Source of the DNA: Owenia fusiformis
Taxonomy: Eukaryota; Annelida; Polychaeta; Sabellida; Oweniidae
Direction of reading: 5' to 3'
Length of the DNA: 64,000 nt
Assembly: GCA_903813345.2 (NCBI GenBank)
Contig: CAIIXF020000002.1
Span: 29,273,223 to 29,337,222, forward strand
The translations under genes and the position numbers were made by a program. Of the stretch, positions 36,054-48,800 are shown one piece after another (the stretch's first letter is position 1; the number at the start of each line of letters is the position of its first letter). The notes under the pieces are model-generated. The model had not been told where the DNA came from and did not search any database. It saw only the letters and a program-made list of their open reading frames with translations.

Positions 36054-36747
36054 CAGGGTGAGTAAAAAAAGTTAATCCAAACAGATCTTAATAACCCTGT
36101 CATTGAGCATGGGTCATATTCATCAAAATTAAATCCTGTCAAACGTTTTTTCATTCTACAAAGTTTCATTGGTTTTTAACCATGCTATAAAATGACGGTG
36201 TCGAGTCTGGAAGCAAACTTGAACGTTCGGGCGCGTAGTTGTTCACTACACGAGCACATACATATTGTTTGATAGCTCATATATTTTCTTCTCTTGTTTC
36301 AATGCATATGGTTAACTTGCCAGTGTAGACATTAGCTCCATAGAAAACAATCTGGAGTGATCATGTCCGGTAATTGTGGCCTGTTCCGGTGTGAAAGAAA
36401 TTATGGTCCCCCTTCTTAACGGCCCTTACTGGCCCTGATTGAGTATACGATAATAAGGGAAAGAGGTCACAATATAAATCAATGGAGAGTAGGACCATAA
36501 ATTGATAGGACCTCCTAACCTTTTACACCGGCATTTGGAGCATGTTTTGTAAATGACCATAAAAGTGTTACCATTGGGGCTAAACCAAAGAAACTTAGTA
36601 GAATGAAAGAACATTCTTTGTTCATATAAAATCTCCAAGATACGAGGTTTCGAGGTTTCTAATTCATTGTGCAAAATATGATTTCCCATTAGGAAAGACT
36701 GAGTGACAAATATACATTTGTTTGGGCTACTTTTTTGGCTCACTCTG
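36054..36747. mobile_element. Tc1/mariner-type non-autonomous element, TA flanks
   Basis: Left end cagggtgagtaaaaaaagt and right end (reverse) cagagtgagccaaaaaagt match at 16 of 19 positions, and TA lies on both sides. MITE D copy 36386-36531 is nested inside. No transposase frame survives. It lies just downstream of the LRRC74A-like gene. Confidence 0.6.
36386..36531 (-). mobile_element. MITE family D, copy 3
   Basis: ccggtgtgaaagaaattatg to cttttacaccgg; slightly shortened internally; nested in a mariner-like element. Confidence 0.75.
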
Positions 36748-36820
36748 TACATGTATAAGTGTCAAATGACAACTAAATATTACACATCAAATATTATTAT
36801 TCATCCCAATTGCCCATGAT

Positions 36821-39800
36821 CTATTCCCGTATTAAGGATCGTTTTCCAATCCTTGAGGCTGGCTTACTGGCTCCAGTATTTGAACCACGTGACACCCCAC
36901 GTGTTTGATCACGTGATGTAAGATTCCGCCCAGGAAGCTGAGGTAATGGTTCATATTTTGTTCCAAAATTGTAAAATTCTTTCATTGACATTTTTCTCTT
37001 GAAGACTGGTGGAGCCTCTTCTCGTTCACCATTTTCAGCAGTATCTTGGAGATTTTCTTTCAATTGAGTGAGAGACGGTGTCTGATTTGGAGTTTGTTTA
37101 CCCGAAATAGTTGGGAGTTTCAGTGCCTCTTTTTTCCTTTGCTTCTCTTTGTTTAAAGCTTGTATTCTTTTCATTCTTCTTTCTCCTTCGATGAATTCTC
37201 TGAAATATGTATTCTATTTGAAATATAATTGGAACATCAAAGTTTTAATCTCATCTAGCATTGACTATACCAAAAGCAAGAAATTTAAATAAAAATAGGA
37301 TTATTACTAATTTGAGAAAACAATTAAGATAAATAATACATTGCTAAAACTGATAATCTTGAAATAAAATAGTGCTTACAGTATATCTATTTCGCCATCT
37401 CCATCAGCGTCCAGATAGTCGATCAACTCGTCAAGCGCACTTTTGCTCATGTTAAAATTCATTCTCTAAAAATGAAATATATGTTATTTATAAGGCAATA
37501 TAACATTAAATCTATACCTAAAATCATTCTTTGATGTAATAAAAATATAATTATTCTGGTTTGTTTATATGATAACAAACATTTATACGAATATTTAAAA
37601 CAATTTTCACGAATTGAAAAAATATGTATATAAAAATGTGCAAGGCTAAATCATTTGTATTAACCACGCTTCAATCCGAAAATACTTGTGAATGGCATTG
37701 GATAAAAACTCACAATCTCTTGCAACAATTGTGGTTTAGTAGTGTAGTCTAGATGAAAACAAAGGATTTATCACTGAACCTTGTTTTGGAGTATATACAA
37801 TGTTTTATTGCATTTTCTGATAGTTAGACGTGTCCTGGTCAAAAAGTCACAAATATGCAGTTGTGGTAGGTTGAGCATTTTTTTCTATTGTCTTTTTAAT
37901 ATTATGTAATATTTCTGAAAGGGAGTGTGGCACATTTGGTAGTATTCATGTATTTAAATGGAGTTAAACATCCCTTATCGCTTATTTTTGTTTAATTTAT
38001 GACTTGCAATATACTTATCTACCCGTGAACATTCTTTCTCTGAAAAATACAGTAATTATGCAAATTAAGTCATTAAATCAACACTACCGGAACAATGTAA
38101 ACTAAGTGCAGTAACGATTGTCTGATCTTTATAATGGGTTCACCTTTTGTAGAACAGAGATTTGGTATCATTGTTAAGCTAAGACTATAAATGTGTTCCA
38201 AGTGGAGTTAATTTCACTTGAATTATTAACATTACCCTAAATTAGAGTAGAATAAATACGATCTAATATTTCAATTATGAGTATACACGGTAGGGATTGT
38301 CATCACGTGACCTTCGCAACTGATGGTGTCTGAACAAGGCGTAAGATTTTCTCGATTAAGCAAGAAAAACGAATAATTTTCATATTTATACTTTGTTAAA
38401 TGCTTCAAATCCCGCCCCACTTGTGCATACTATCTCAGTATTTCAAATGAACCTAAATTTACAAGCAGAGAACGCATATTTTTTGAGATATCACTGTTTT
38501 TTATTTCGAAATATGATGGTGTCTGAACAACTCTTAAATTCTGCATGATGGTGTCTGTGCACATTTTAAAATACACTACTTGGAAAGTAGTCCTCGTGTT
38601 TTCGTGTGTTTTTTAAATACATCTGCTTCTTTCCAATGTGTTAAACCGAAATCAACCTAGAATTGTGATGTTTGCCTGTTATCACTGCCATCCATTGGTT
38701 GAATTCCCAACATTCAGTGAACGATTTGCAAATCATGTGTTGGACAACATCCATCAGAGGAATTTAGATACATCGTGTATTGTCACCAGAAACTGGGCGA
38801 TTAAGTTATTTGATCAGACGTTATTTATCCAATATTACAAACGTTTACTTGATGTACTTGAATAAAACAATATAAAATGAATCCATCAATTTAGACTGCC
38901 CAGGGATGGTATTATTCCTCATCTTCGCACGCTCGGTCTTCACTGCGTTCCGACGGGAGCCGAGTGAACGAAGATGATTATTCAGTAAAGCCAGTCACCT
39001 TTTGAGAGGCCAGAGAAATCTGACCAATCAAAATACAGGATTTGTTCGTGATGTCATTGTCCTCATTAAAGTCTCTGCAAAATTATGTAACATTAATAGG
39101 GTCTAGCTTCTACACTGTATAATAACTTATTAAATATAGGCTTTGTATAAAAAAAACTGTACCTTATGCCCACGTACCCACTTACGTGAGTCGTGATACA
39201 GTCTTTGGAGGGTTCAATTTTTAAAGCTTTAAAGGATTATCCGATCATTTTTTTTACAAATAGCGCCAAAGGCTCAAAGGCTCGTCCAAAAGGGAAAATC
39301 TACGCTAGATTAGGTTTTAATATGTCGGGGATTTGCTAAATGGAATTCTGTACTTCAGTTTGTTTAATCACAAAAAGGGGAACGATGATTTTAGTCTCGG
39401 GGATCGTAAATTCATCCCAACACACGAAAGTGTAATTGTTTGCTCAATTGTGGATGGTGATTCCGAATTGGATGACGGGAAGAGTAGTACACCCATAAAG
39501 ACAAGGTTGTAATGCAACCTAAATATGGCAATATAGTCACACCTTAAAGACGACTACCTAGAAGTCCCCAGCAAATGAAAAACGTGACAATTTTAGTGAA
39601 TATTGCTTCTAGTGAACGAGCATTAATAGAAAAGGATCCGTCATACTAAGTATAGTATATAAAACTGCCCCCAGGTCATTCATGACCATTATGACATACG
39701 GTATTTAGTAAGGTGTTAATTATGGCATACTGTTCAGGTCCATCCTAAGTGTTATTGAGGCCATAGTGACCTTGTAAAGGTCAAGTCAGTGCATATCTGA

Positions 39801-42800
39801 TAATAAAAGATTCTTGTGTGCAAAATCATCGTTTACAAAATTTAAAATGTGAAATTATGATAAAGAATGTTGCAAAGGACAATTTTGACCTTAACCTTTG
39901 ATTTTCATTTCATTTTTTTGTTTTATTATTTTATTTGGTTCCATTGACTTAGCATATGGATATCAGCATTTATTATATCACTATCTAGCTAGCGACAGTA
40001 TGATTGGTCAAAACCGGGTCACATGTCGTGGTATATCTGGCGATATTCAATGGCAATGCTAATCAGATAAGACAACCGTGAGATATCTAGCGATATCACA
40101 CGCTCCCGGGAATTTTCAAAGAATTTGTTTTCGTTCAGTGTAAATAATTTAGTTCAGTGCAAGTCAAAATGGCAGACGAACCGAGAAGATTAAATTTGAA
40201 ATATATGTATTTCAATGTTAACCTATGACTTAACAATATTAGGGATGTTTAGCTAGACAGTGATATAATAATGAACAAATATTTCACTCTATTGAGGTGA
40301 ATACCTGTAGCACTTTCACAAGGTGATATTCCACTTGCCCTTCGGGCTTTGTGGAATATCACTTGTGAAAGATGTACAGGTATTCACCTCAATAGAGTGA
40401 AATATTTGTTCAGTATCGACTTGATAATATCCTGATGTTAAGTTAATTATTCTTTCAAATGAGCTGGGTATAATGCTCCTTCTTAACCTTGGGACAGCCT
40501 TATCTTGACATTCTAGGCAGGTTACCAATTTCCCTTGAGTTATTATGCTATTGTATAGTTATATTCTTAATCCACTTTGTACATTTGTAGCACGAGTATA
40601 GTCAATATCCAAAATAGTACAAAATATTTCGAAGAAAATACTTGACATATACACATTTCAAAGCAAATGCGTGACATACGGAACTCGCGTGAAAAGTCCG
40701 AACGGAATGCGTTCGTCTTTTTTCGACGTACACTAATGCATTTACAATTCAGCATAGACGAAGATTGAATGATCTTATATTTTAAAAATCAAACCCTTCA
40801 AAGACTGTATCATGCCCCACGTACGTGGGTCGGGACGTGGGTACGAGGTACTAGGTTTTTATACAAAGCCTTAAATATACGAGAGTACATGAATGCATAG
40901 TATATAATAAACAATTACACATGAAAACATGGAAACTGGTATCCATGTCGTGTATTTAAAAAATTTGTACAGACACCATCATACAGAATTTTAGAGATGT
41001 TCAGACACCATCATTTTTCGAAACGAAAAACAGTCATATCTCAAATAATATGCGTCCTCTGCTTGTCAATTTAGGTTCATTTGAAAGACTGAGATAGAAT
41101 TCATAAGTGGGGAGAAATTTGACGCTGTTAACAATGTATAAATATGAAAAATATTCATTTTTCTGGCTTAATCGAGAAAATCGTACGACTTGTTCAGACA
41201 CCATCAATTACGAAGGTCACGTGATGACAATCCCCACCGTGGTATAGGGGTAAAAGAAGTGTATAACAACTGTGTTTTTAAATTATGCATATTAATTGCT
41301 TACTAATTAACATATAAACTTTAATTATAAACATTGACTCAATTTGATTATTTGTGCAATATAATACACTAAATATGATATCAGTCTTAGCTTGTATTCG
41401 CGAATGCAACTAACGCCGTCGGCTACAGGATAAACCTACTATTTTCTGGGCAACTCATTTAAATATGAATAGTACCCAGTCGCTAGCTGTTAGTTGCATT
41501 CACGAATGTAAGCTTATGTTTTACTCTTACTTCAAAAGGTAGTATTATTAATCTATTGTCACCTGCTATAACTGAACCTAAACATATTCAAGTATTTCAT
41601 AACTTCAAAATATTTCCAAAACAATAACCTTTAACATGTAATAGCAGATACAGTTGAAATTACACATTCAGTATTAAAACAACTTCGCTCATAAAATCTT
41701 ATATTTTACTTTATTCAACTAAAATTATTTAATGTTCTTTCATTTCTTTTTTTAACTGTAATATGTAATCCAGTTCATTCTGACACTAATCTTATTTTGT
41801 TTAAAATTTTAATTTTAAAAATACACTTCATTATAGGATATTGATTTCAAAAGATACCCGTTCCGTCATTGTGAATTCGTATCTTTTCAGAAAAAAACTA
41901 TCATTCAGACTTGAATTAAATGGCCGATTAGTATTACTGTAATATTCTGAAGAAATAATTTTGCTCCTAGACACCCTGCTCTTGTTATAGATACGAACAG
42001 GACTAATACGCTACATATGAACACCATAAATGGTTGAATTCTATCTATTCATTTATTTGCGATAACCTGTGTTGCATTTTGTCTTGTTAATGTTGCAAGA
42101 TTATCTTTAAATGTAAAGTTGGCATTAATTTTTGTCACTAGTTTGTCCATATGAGCCAAAACTCATTGATCATAAAAGAGTATACCGTTTCTGCTTTTCT
42201 CATTTATTAAATTGTAATGTAATCTATTTCATTCTGACACTAATCCTATTTCATTTAGGATTTAAATTCTAAAAATACACTTCATTATAAAATATTGATT
42301 CTAAAAGATCCATCGTTGCTTCATTGTGAATTAGTAACTTTTCAGAAAAAAAAACTATTATCAAGAATCAAATTAAATGGGAAAATACTATGTGTTGATA
42401 TTCTGATGAAACGATTTTGCTCCTAGTCATACCGCTGTTGTTTTAGATTTGAATGGGACTACTATGCTGCATAGGTCTACATGAACACAGTAAATGGTTA
42501 AATCCATTCTGATACTCATCACATATTTCTGCCTTCAACGAGAAATATGAAGGCCATGATTTCTCATGATGGGCTAAATCTTACCTAGTTTAATTGATGA
42601 ACTTCTGAGAATTTTTGACAGGGGGTTTCGCACTTATCACCACATGCCCATATATGGGACAGAATATCGGTGTTGCACTCTGGGAGTCAATCTTCCTTGA
42701 CCATTTAGCGCATACTGGTAGGATTCATGCATTCAGTTGCTAATGCCTTCATTTCTACTACATGCAAGTAGAACAATGCACCTGACAGATGCCATATCCC

Positions 42801-45800
42801 ACACACTCTCCCCCCCCCCCACTTATCATCCTCCTAAGCAGGTGTACAGAATCCGTACCTCCTTCTTCCCCCTGCTATAACCAATTTGGGAGTGCCCGAT
42901 TAAACTGAATCACATGATCTAATTATTATGCGCATGACTTATACATGATTTCTGTTGCGACAGCCAATCAGATTGCGAGTTCTTAATCGGGGAAATGCTA
43001 ACTGCTTATCGCAGGGGTAAAAAGAAAGAATATATTCTGGATTTTGAAGCCCCGTGATCGAGGATGCCACTTATAGAGTCTTTATTAGTAAAGCTAGGAT
43101 GTTCATTCAATTATCTACTTTTACTATATGGTGTAATAACTTTTACAACTATGATGATTTAAGATTGTGTAATTTTATTAAAGGCAGAATCAGATCTATG
43201 GGGTGACAAAATTAAAAGCAACGTGTACAATTGACCTACCAATCTATTCCTTACAATCTCAAATACAATCTCCCAAAAGATTCACAATATGTTATAAATC
43301 AGTAAAGTTACAATAGATTCAAAGTGAAACAAGGCATTAACATGACAAAATGTCACCACCTAAAACAATTTGGTCAATTTAAAGCAAGTTGGAAAATACC
43401 TTTTGACCTTAAGAAGAACTTCTGAGAACATGTAGATGATTTTGAAAAAAAAATTAGTCAATTTGAAGCAAGTTGAAAAAAGACCTTTTTGACCTTGAGA
43501 AGGTCATTGAAGGTCAAAGGTCAAATCTAAAGTCAGATTTGAACTTCTGAGAACTTGTAAAGTCAAATTTGAACTTCTGAAAAGATGTAGATGATTTTGA
43601 AAAAAAAATTTGGTCAATTTGAAGCAAGTTGAAAACAGACCTTTTTTGACCTTGAGAAGGTCATTAAAGGTCAAATGTCAAATCTAAAGTCAGATTTGAA
43701 TTTCTGAGAACATGTAGATGATTTTGAAAAAAAATAGTCAATTTGAAGCAAGTTGAAAAAAGACCTTTTTGAACTTTTTTGACCTTGAGAAGGTCAAATG
43801 TCAAATCTAAAGTCAAATCTAAAGTCATATTTAAATTTCTGAGAACATGTAGATGATTTTGAAAAAAAAATTTAGTCAATTTGAAGCAAGATGAAAAAAT
43901 ACCTTTTTGACCTTTTTTGACATTGAGAAGGTCATTGAAGGTCAAATGTCAAATCTAAAGTCAGATTTGAATTTCTGAGAAGATGTCGATGATTTTGAAA
44001 AAAAAATTTAGTCAATTTGAAGCAAGTTGAAAAAATACCTTTTTGACCTTTTTTGACTTTGAGAAGGTCATTGAAGGTCAAATGTCAAATCTTAAGTCAA
44101 ATCTAAAGTCAGATTTGAATTTCTGAGAACACGTAGATGATTTTGAATTTTTTTTTAGTCAATTTGAAGCAAGTTGAAAACAGACCTTTTTGACCTTTTT
44201 TGACCTTGAGAAGGTCATTGAAGGTTAAATGTCAAATCTAAAGTCAGATTTGAAGGTCAAATGTCAAATCTAAAGTCAAATCTAAAGTCAGATTTGAATT
44301 TCTGAGAACATGTAGATGATTTTGAAAAAAAATTTAGTCAATGTGAAGCAAGTTGAAAAAAGACCTTTTTGACCTTGAGAAGGTCATTGAAGGTCAAATG
44401 TCAAATCTAAAGTCAGATTTGAACTTCTGAGAACATGTAGATGATTTAGAAAAAAATTGAAGTCAGTCTAAACAGTATTTGTTAAGTTATAGGAAGTTGT
44501 AAGAAATTGTTACAGACACCAACCTCCAACCGCCGGACGCCAACCACCAACCGCCGTCGCAAAAAAACGGAGACCATAACAATATGTCACCACTTTTGGT
44601 GGTGACATAAAAATGGGTGTAAAATGTTTAAATTCTCCCAAGTAATAAGAATGGTCACCATTCTTATAGAAAAATAATACATTATTGTAAAAATCTTTAG
44701 TTTTCCTAAAAAAGACACGAAAAGGAATGACATAAGCCAGAATTATTCTAAAATTGAAACAATTTTTTGTTAGTCTGCTCGCTAGATCTGATTCTTTCCT
44801 TAAGTAATATGATGTTAATTGTTGAGCAAGTGTAATTTTAAATTCTTTTTGAAGGTGGAAAGAGTATTAGAATGAGTAATTTTATGAGGTAAAGTGTTCC
44901 ACAGGTAGGTCTGACCCTGTCTTCCTTATAGAGTATTTTCCCATGGTTGTTCTGAACGTACAAGATTTAAGATTGTATATTTGTCTGGTTTGAATGTGGT
45001 AGAATTAGTGGTTCTCGGTTTATATAATAAGTTTTTTCTCTTGGAGCTGATGACTACATCATAATAAAAAATTAATTACCCTATATACAATTCTGCTGAT
45101 TTTTCGTAATACAATTTGTTATATCTCTAGCTCCAGCTAATGAGAATTTGAAGATTCTACATGATGCCTTTAAAAAGTTTTAGAGAAAATCTTAACTGTG
45201 AGGGCCATATATATGGTTGTAAATTGATTATATATGTTAAAATCAATTGAAATGAGAAAAATAACCATTACCCCTGACTCAGCTCTTAATTACGGCCTTA
45301 CTTTTTATCAGTTTCTAGGTTCAGTTCAAAGTTAATCATGTAAATGTGACATGAAATCACTGAAATCATGTAAAAGCAAGTATATAAGTTCTTAAATCTA
45401 GATTTTTAAAATCCCTACTTATGGAATATTACGAATTCTGCTGACCTTGCAGAAAAAATTGCTCAAGGTAACATTACTGCATATTTGTCAAATCTTCATC
45501 AGAACACATCAGACCAACATATTATGCAATAAAACATTGTATATACTCCAAAACAACCCCCTCTTGGCTTTCTTCTAGACTAGTGGTGGGATAAGTAAGT
45601 TGAGGTACGAGAATAAGGTCGTTCAATAGGTTCATGCAAAAATTATCTAATTTTGATATTTTTCATGAAAACGTTCAGACAATTTATAGGAAAATTATTC
45701 GTATAAAAGACGACCAATTCAACCAAAATGTCATCCATGAAATACCTGACAAACTAGATGAGACACCAAATTTTATGAGATTTTATGACAGTAAAGTAAT

Positions 45801-48800
45801 CTTCGGTAAAGTAATTTTCAAAGTTTATCAACTTTGAAAATTTAATTTTCTTTGAAAATGTGACTTCTAGGTCGGGGAGATTCCCCATAGAGCCCATGTT
45901 GTAAAACCACAAAAAGTGAAATATCTTTTCTTGTGTTGGGCAGATAATATTTTCTTTTACTGGACATATTTTAATTTGTATAACTAACAGATATGTACAT
46001 AAAGGTAATATGAAAAGTGAACCATTAAAACGCATGCATGTTCAAGTTTAAGGGAATTTTGTAATACCCTGCCATGTTAATTCCCCCGAATCAGCCACCT
46101 GGTGGCGAAACTGGTAACTACCTACTCGCATCTGAGTAATTCGGCTTCTATTTCTTAGTTCCCAGAAATACAGTTATTAACCTAAATCCTCAAGGACACT
46201 GGCACAAAATAAAAAATAAGAGGTATCTCATAACAAAAATGAATTTAGATAGTGACATATATTTTCCTTTTGTTATTCTGTACTATATTTATTGAAATAC
46301 AATTGATATAGGTTTGATAGTAAGTATTACAGACTTCCAGCTAATGTATATTTGTATACTTATCCTTTTACAAGTGAGGTTTCAGGTACATGTAACAGCG
46401 GGATATATAGAATTCATATCTTTGGTAAGTGCCACATATACTATAAGTTATTGAATGATTTGAAGTGCAATACTGGATACTTATATTCTGCTCTAGAAAT
46501 TCTGTATTGGAACGAGACGAAGTTTCTTGATTGATTTCTCGAAAATAATGAGAACACTAAGAAAACAAACCTGGATATGGGTGTCCTTAAAACCTCACAT
46601 TATACAAGTAGGGTATATTCCTCAGGAAATATGATATCTTACTTTTCACCCTCCTGCCGCCTTCCTGACCTTCGGTAAGATATATTTCCCTCAGGATATA
46701 CCCCATTTCAAAACCCTCCATAATATAACCCTCATATAGTTACCTCCATCCCTTTTCTAAATTCCTCCCTTGATATTGTCTGACTTCCATCGGCGTCCAA
46801 ATTATTAAAGAAATCAACCGAGCGTGACATTCTATCCTTCAGACTATATAAGATCTTTGCAGGCTCGACATTGAATACCCTTGTTGGAGACTTAAAGCCC
46901 AAATTCGAGTTTTTATTGTTGCCTTTCTTCATAAAGCTATTAACATCCAGTTGACCACGGAGATGCATAGAAGAGTCGTATATCGCCTCGAACTGTCTTA
47001 ATTCTTTGATTTCTTTAACTGTTTCTTCAAATTCAGTGCTAACCACCATTCCCTGAAAAAGCATTTATACAATCAAAAATTTCAAGCTTGACACTGTTAA
47101 TTTGTCTAAATGAATACAGGAAATACTTAAGCCATGTAAAATTATGGGATGTGAAAAGGATAGTATTGTGAAAAATCACGCATCGGTTGATATTAGAGAT
47201 AGGAATTACCCCATATCAGAGACACATAAATAAGGGTTATGTACTGGGAGTTTTTGGGTATGGGGTTTATCAAATGGGGAGATATGCATGCATATCTACC
47301 TGAGAGACCGTAGGGACAATGTATCTCACGAGGGATGAACCCAATATCCAAACCGACCGTACATAACTGCTTTATCCTATACCAAGTAGAGTTTTCAGGG
47401 GCATAGGGCCATTTCAATAGTACAAGGTGTAAAAATAAACAAATCATTCATATGCAAAGTCATTTTATTGCATTTCCACTACTTACCGGAAGCGGGAAGA
47501 TATGCACCGAAGCGGGAGATATGGAGGTTCTGGATATGGAAACCTCAAAATCAGGTTACGGGATATATCTTACCAACTTATCTCCTTAAAACTCTACTTG
47601 GCATAGAACATATTATCATATGTCTCTGCCCATATGCAATACTTTACGAATAAAAATCAATATGAAATTTTGAGAGACAATATTGTTATTGCTTGAATTC
47701 GAACATGGTTATGTATGTACTTGTGTACGGTACGCGGGCTGCCAACTTTATTGTTACTTACACTTAGATCGAGATGAGCTAGTTGTGATACCCCGGACTC
47801 CTTCAGTTTAGATATAGCATACGTTGTAGTAACAGGAGTCAGAGGATTTCTTGAAAGCTAAATAAAATATATATCATGTTAATAAATAGAAATGAAACAA
47901 ATCTAGCAGCTAGGAATGCTCAAGTTCTTAGAGGCACTTATTTAATTGTGAATACGTTTGTTTCTCATTTTATAACTAAAATAACGTAATAATTACAATA
48001 ATTGAATGCTATTGAACTATCTAAAAAACCTGCTTGAAAAAGAAACAGATACTCAATTATCAATTTTAAATAATGGTAAATTAAAATTGTATTTGTATAT
48101 TAATCTTGAATTACAAATAACTATATTTTGAGAATATTACTTTCCAGATGAATTTGAAGGCGTTGATATCAATTAGTCATTTACTTAAGACATTCTCTCT
48201 TGCCTTTAACATGCCTACATTGGATGCATCAATATAACTTACATTTAAAACTTCTAATTTTGAGTTCCTTATTAACCCTTCAAAGAGGACGAACGCTGCC
48301 GGTGGATGTATTCTATTGTTTGTTAAATCCAACTCGGTTAACGTTTTGTTCTCTTTTAGTGCATGTGATATTGCAGTCGAACCCTCATTCCCAAACCCAT
48401 TGTAACCAAGTGACAAACTTGTTACACTTTTGTTGGTCTGAAAAAGATGTATTATGTATGACACGATGGTATGAACATGTTAATAATACAGGCCCGTAAC
48501 CGGGGGAGGGATGGGAGGGGGTTCGGGGTCCCCCCTGGACAAAGGTTCCGAAGTTTTAAAATCATGTAGTTTTTTCACTATTCTGAGCACTTTTAAAGTG
48601 ATTTTGGTCATTTTCGGGGCAAAGCTGTCAAAAGTGAACCCCCTAAAAAAAATTTAAAATCCCTTGGCAAATCCTTGCTACGGGCACTTACTCTTTTGTT
48701 GGTCTGACAAAGATGTTAAAGGCAGAATCTGATCAATAAGGGGTGACAAAATTACAAGCAACATGTATAATTGACCAACCAATCTATTTCTTACAATATC

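Larger units (their letters stand above)
43177..44815 (+). repeat. Dispersed repeat E, filled copy
   Basis: 43177-43326 and 44611-44815 together match 48716-49090 in order (aaaggcagaatc, cccaaaagattcacaa, tttaaattctccca, gaaacaattttttg). The inner 1.28 kb has no counterpart there. Confidence 0.8.

Noticed and set aside
38638-38865. 75-codon frame inside the 38.3-41.2 kb foldback
   Set aside because: Looks moderately protein-like, but no family is recognised and no splice context; could be a relic of the element.
43664-43945. 93-codon minus-strand frame with LTLDLTFDL repeats
   Set aside because: Antisense reading of the minisatellite, not a leucine-rich repeat protein.
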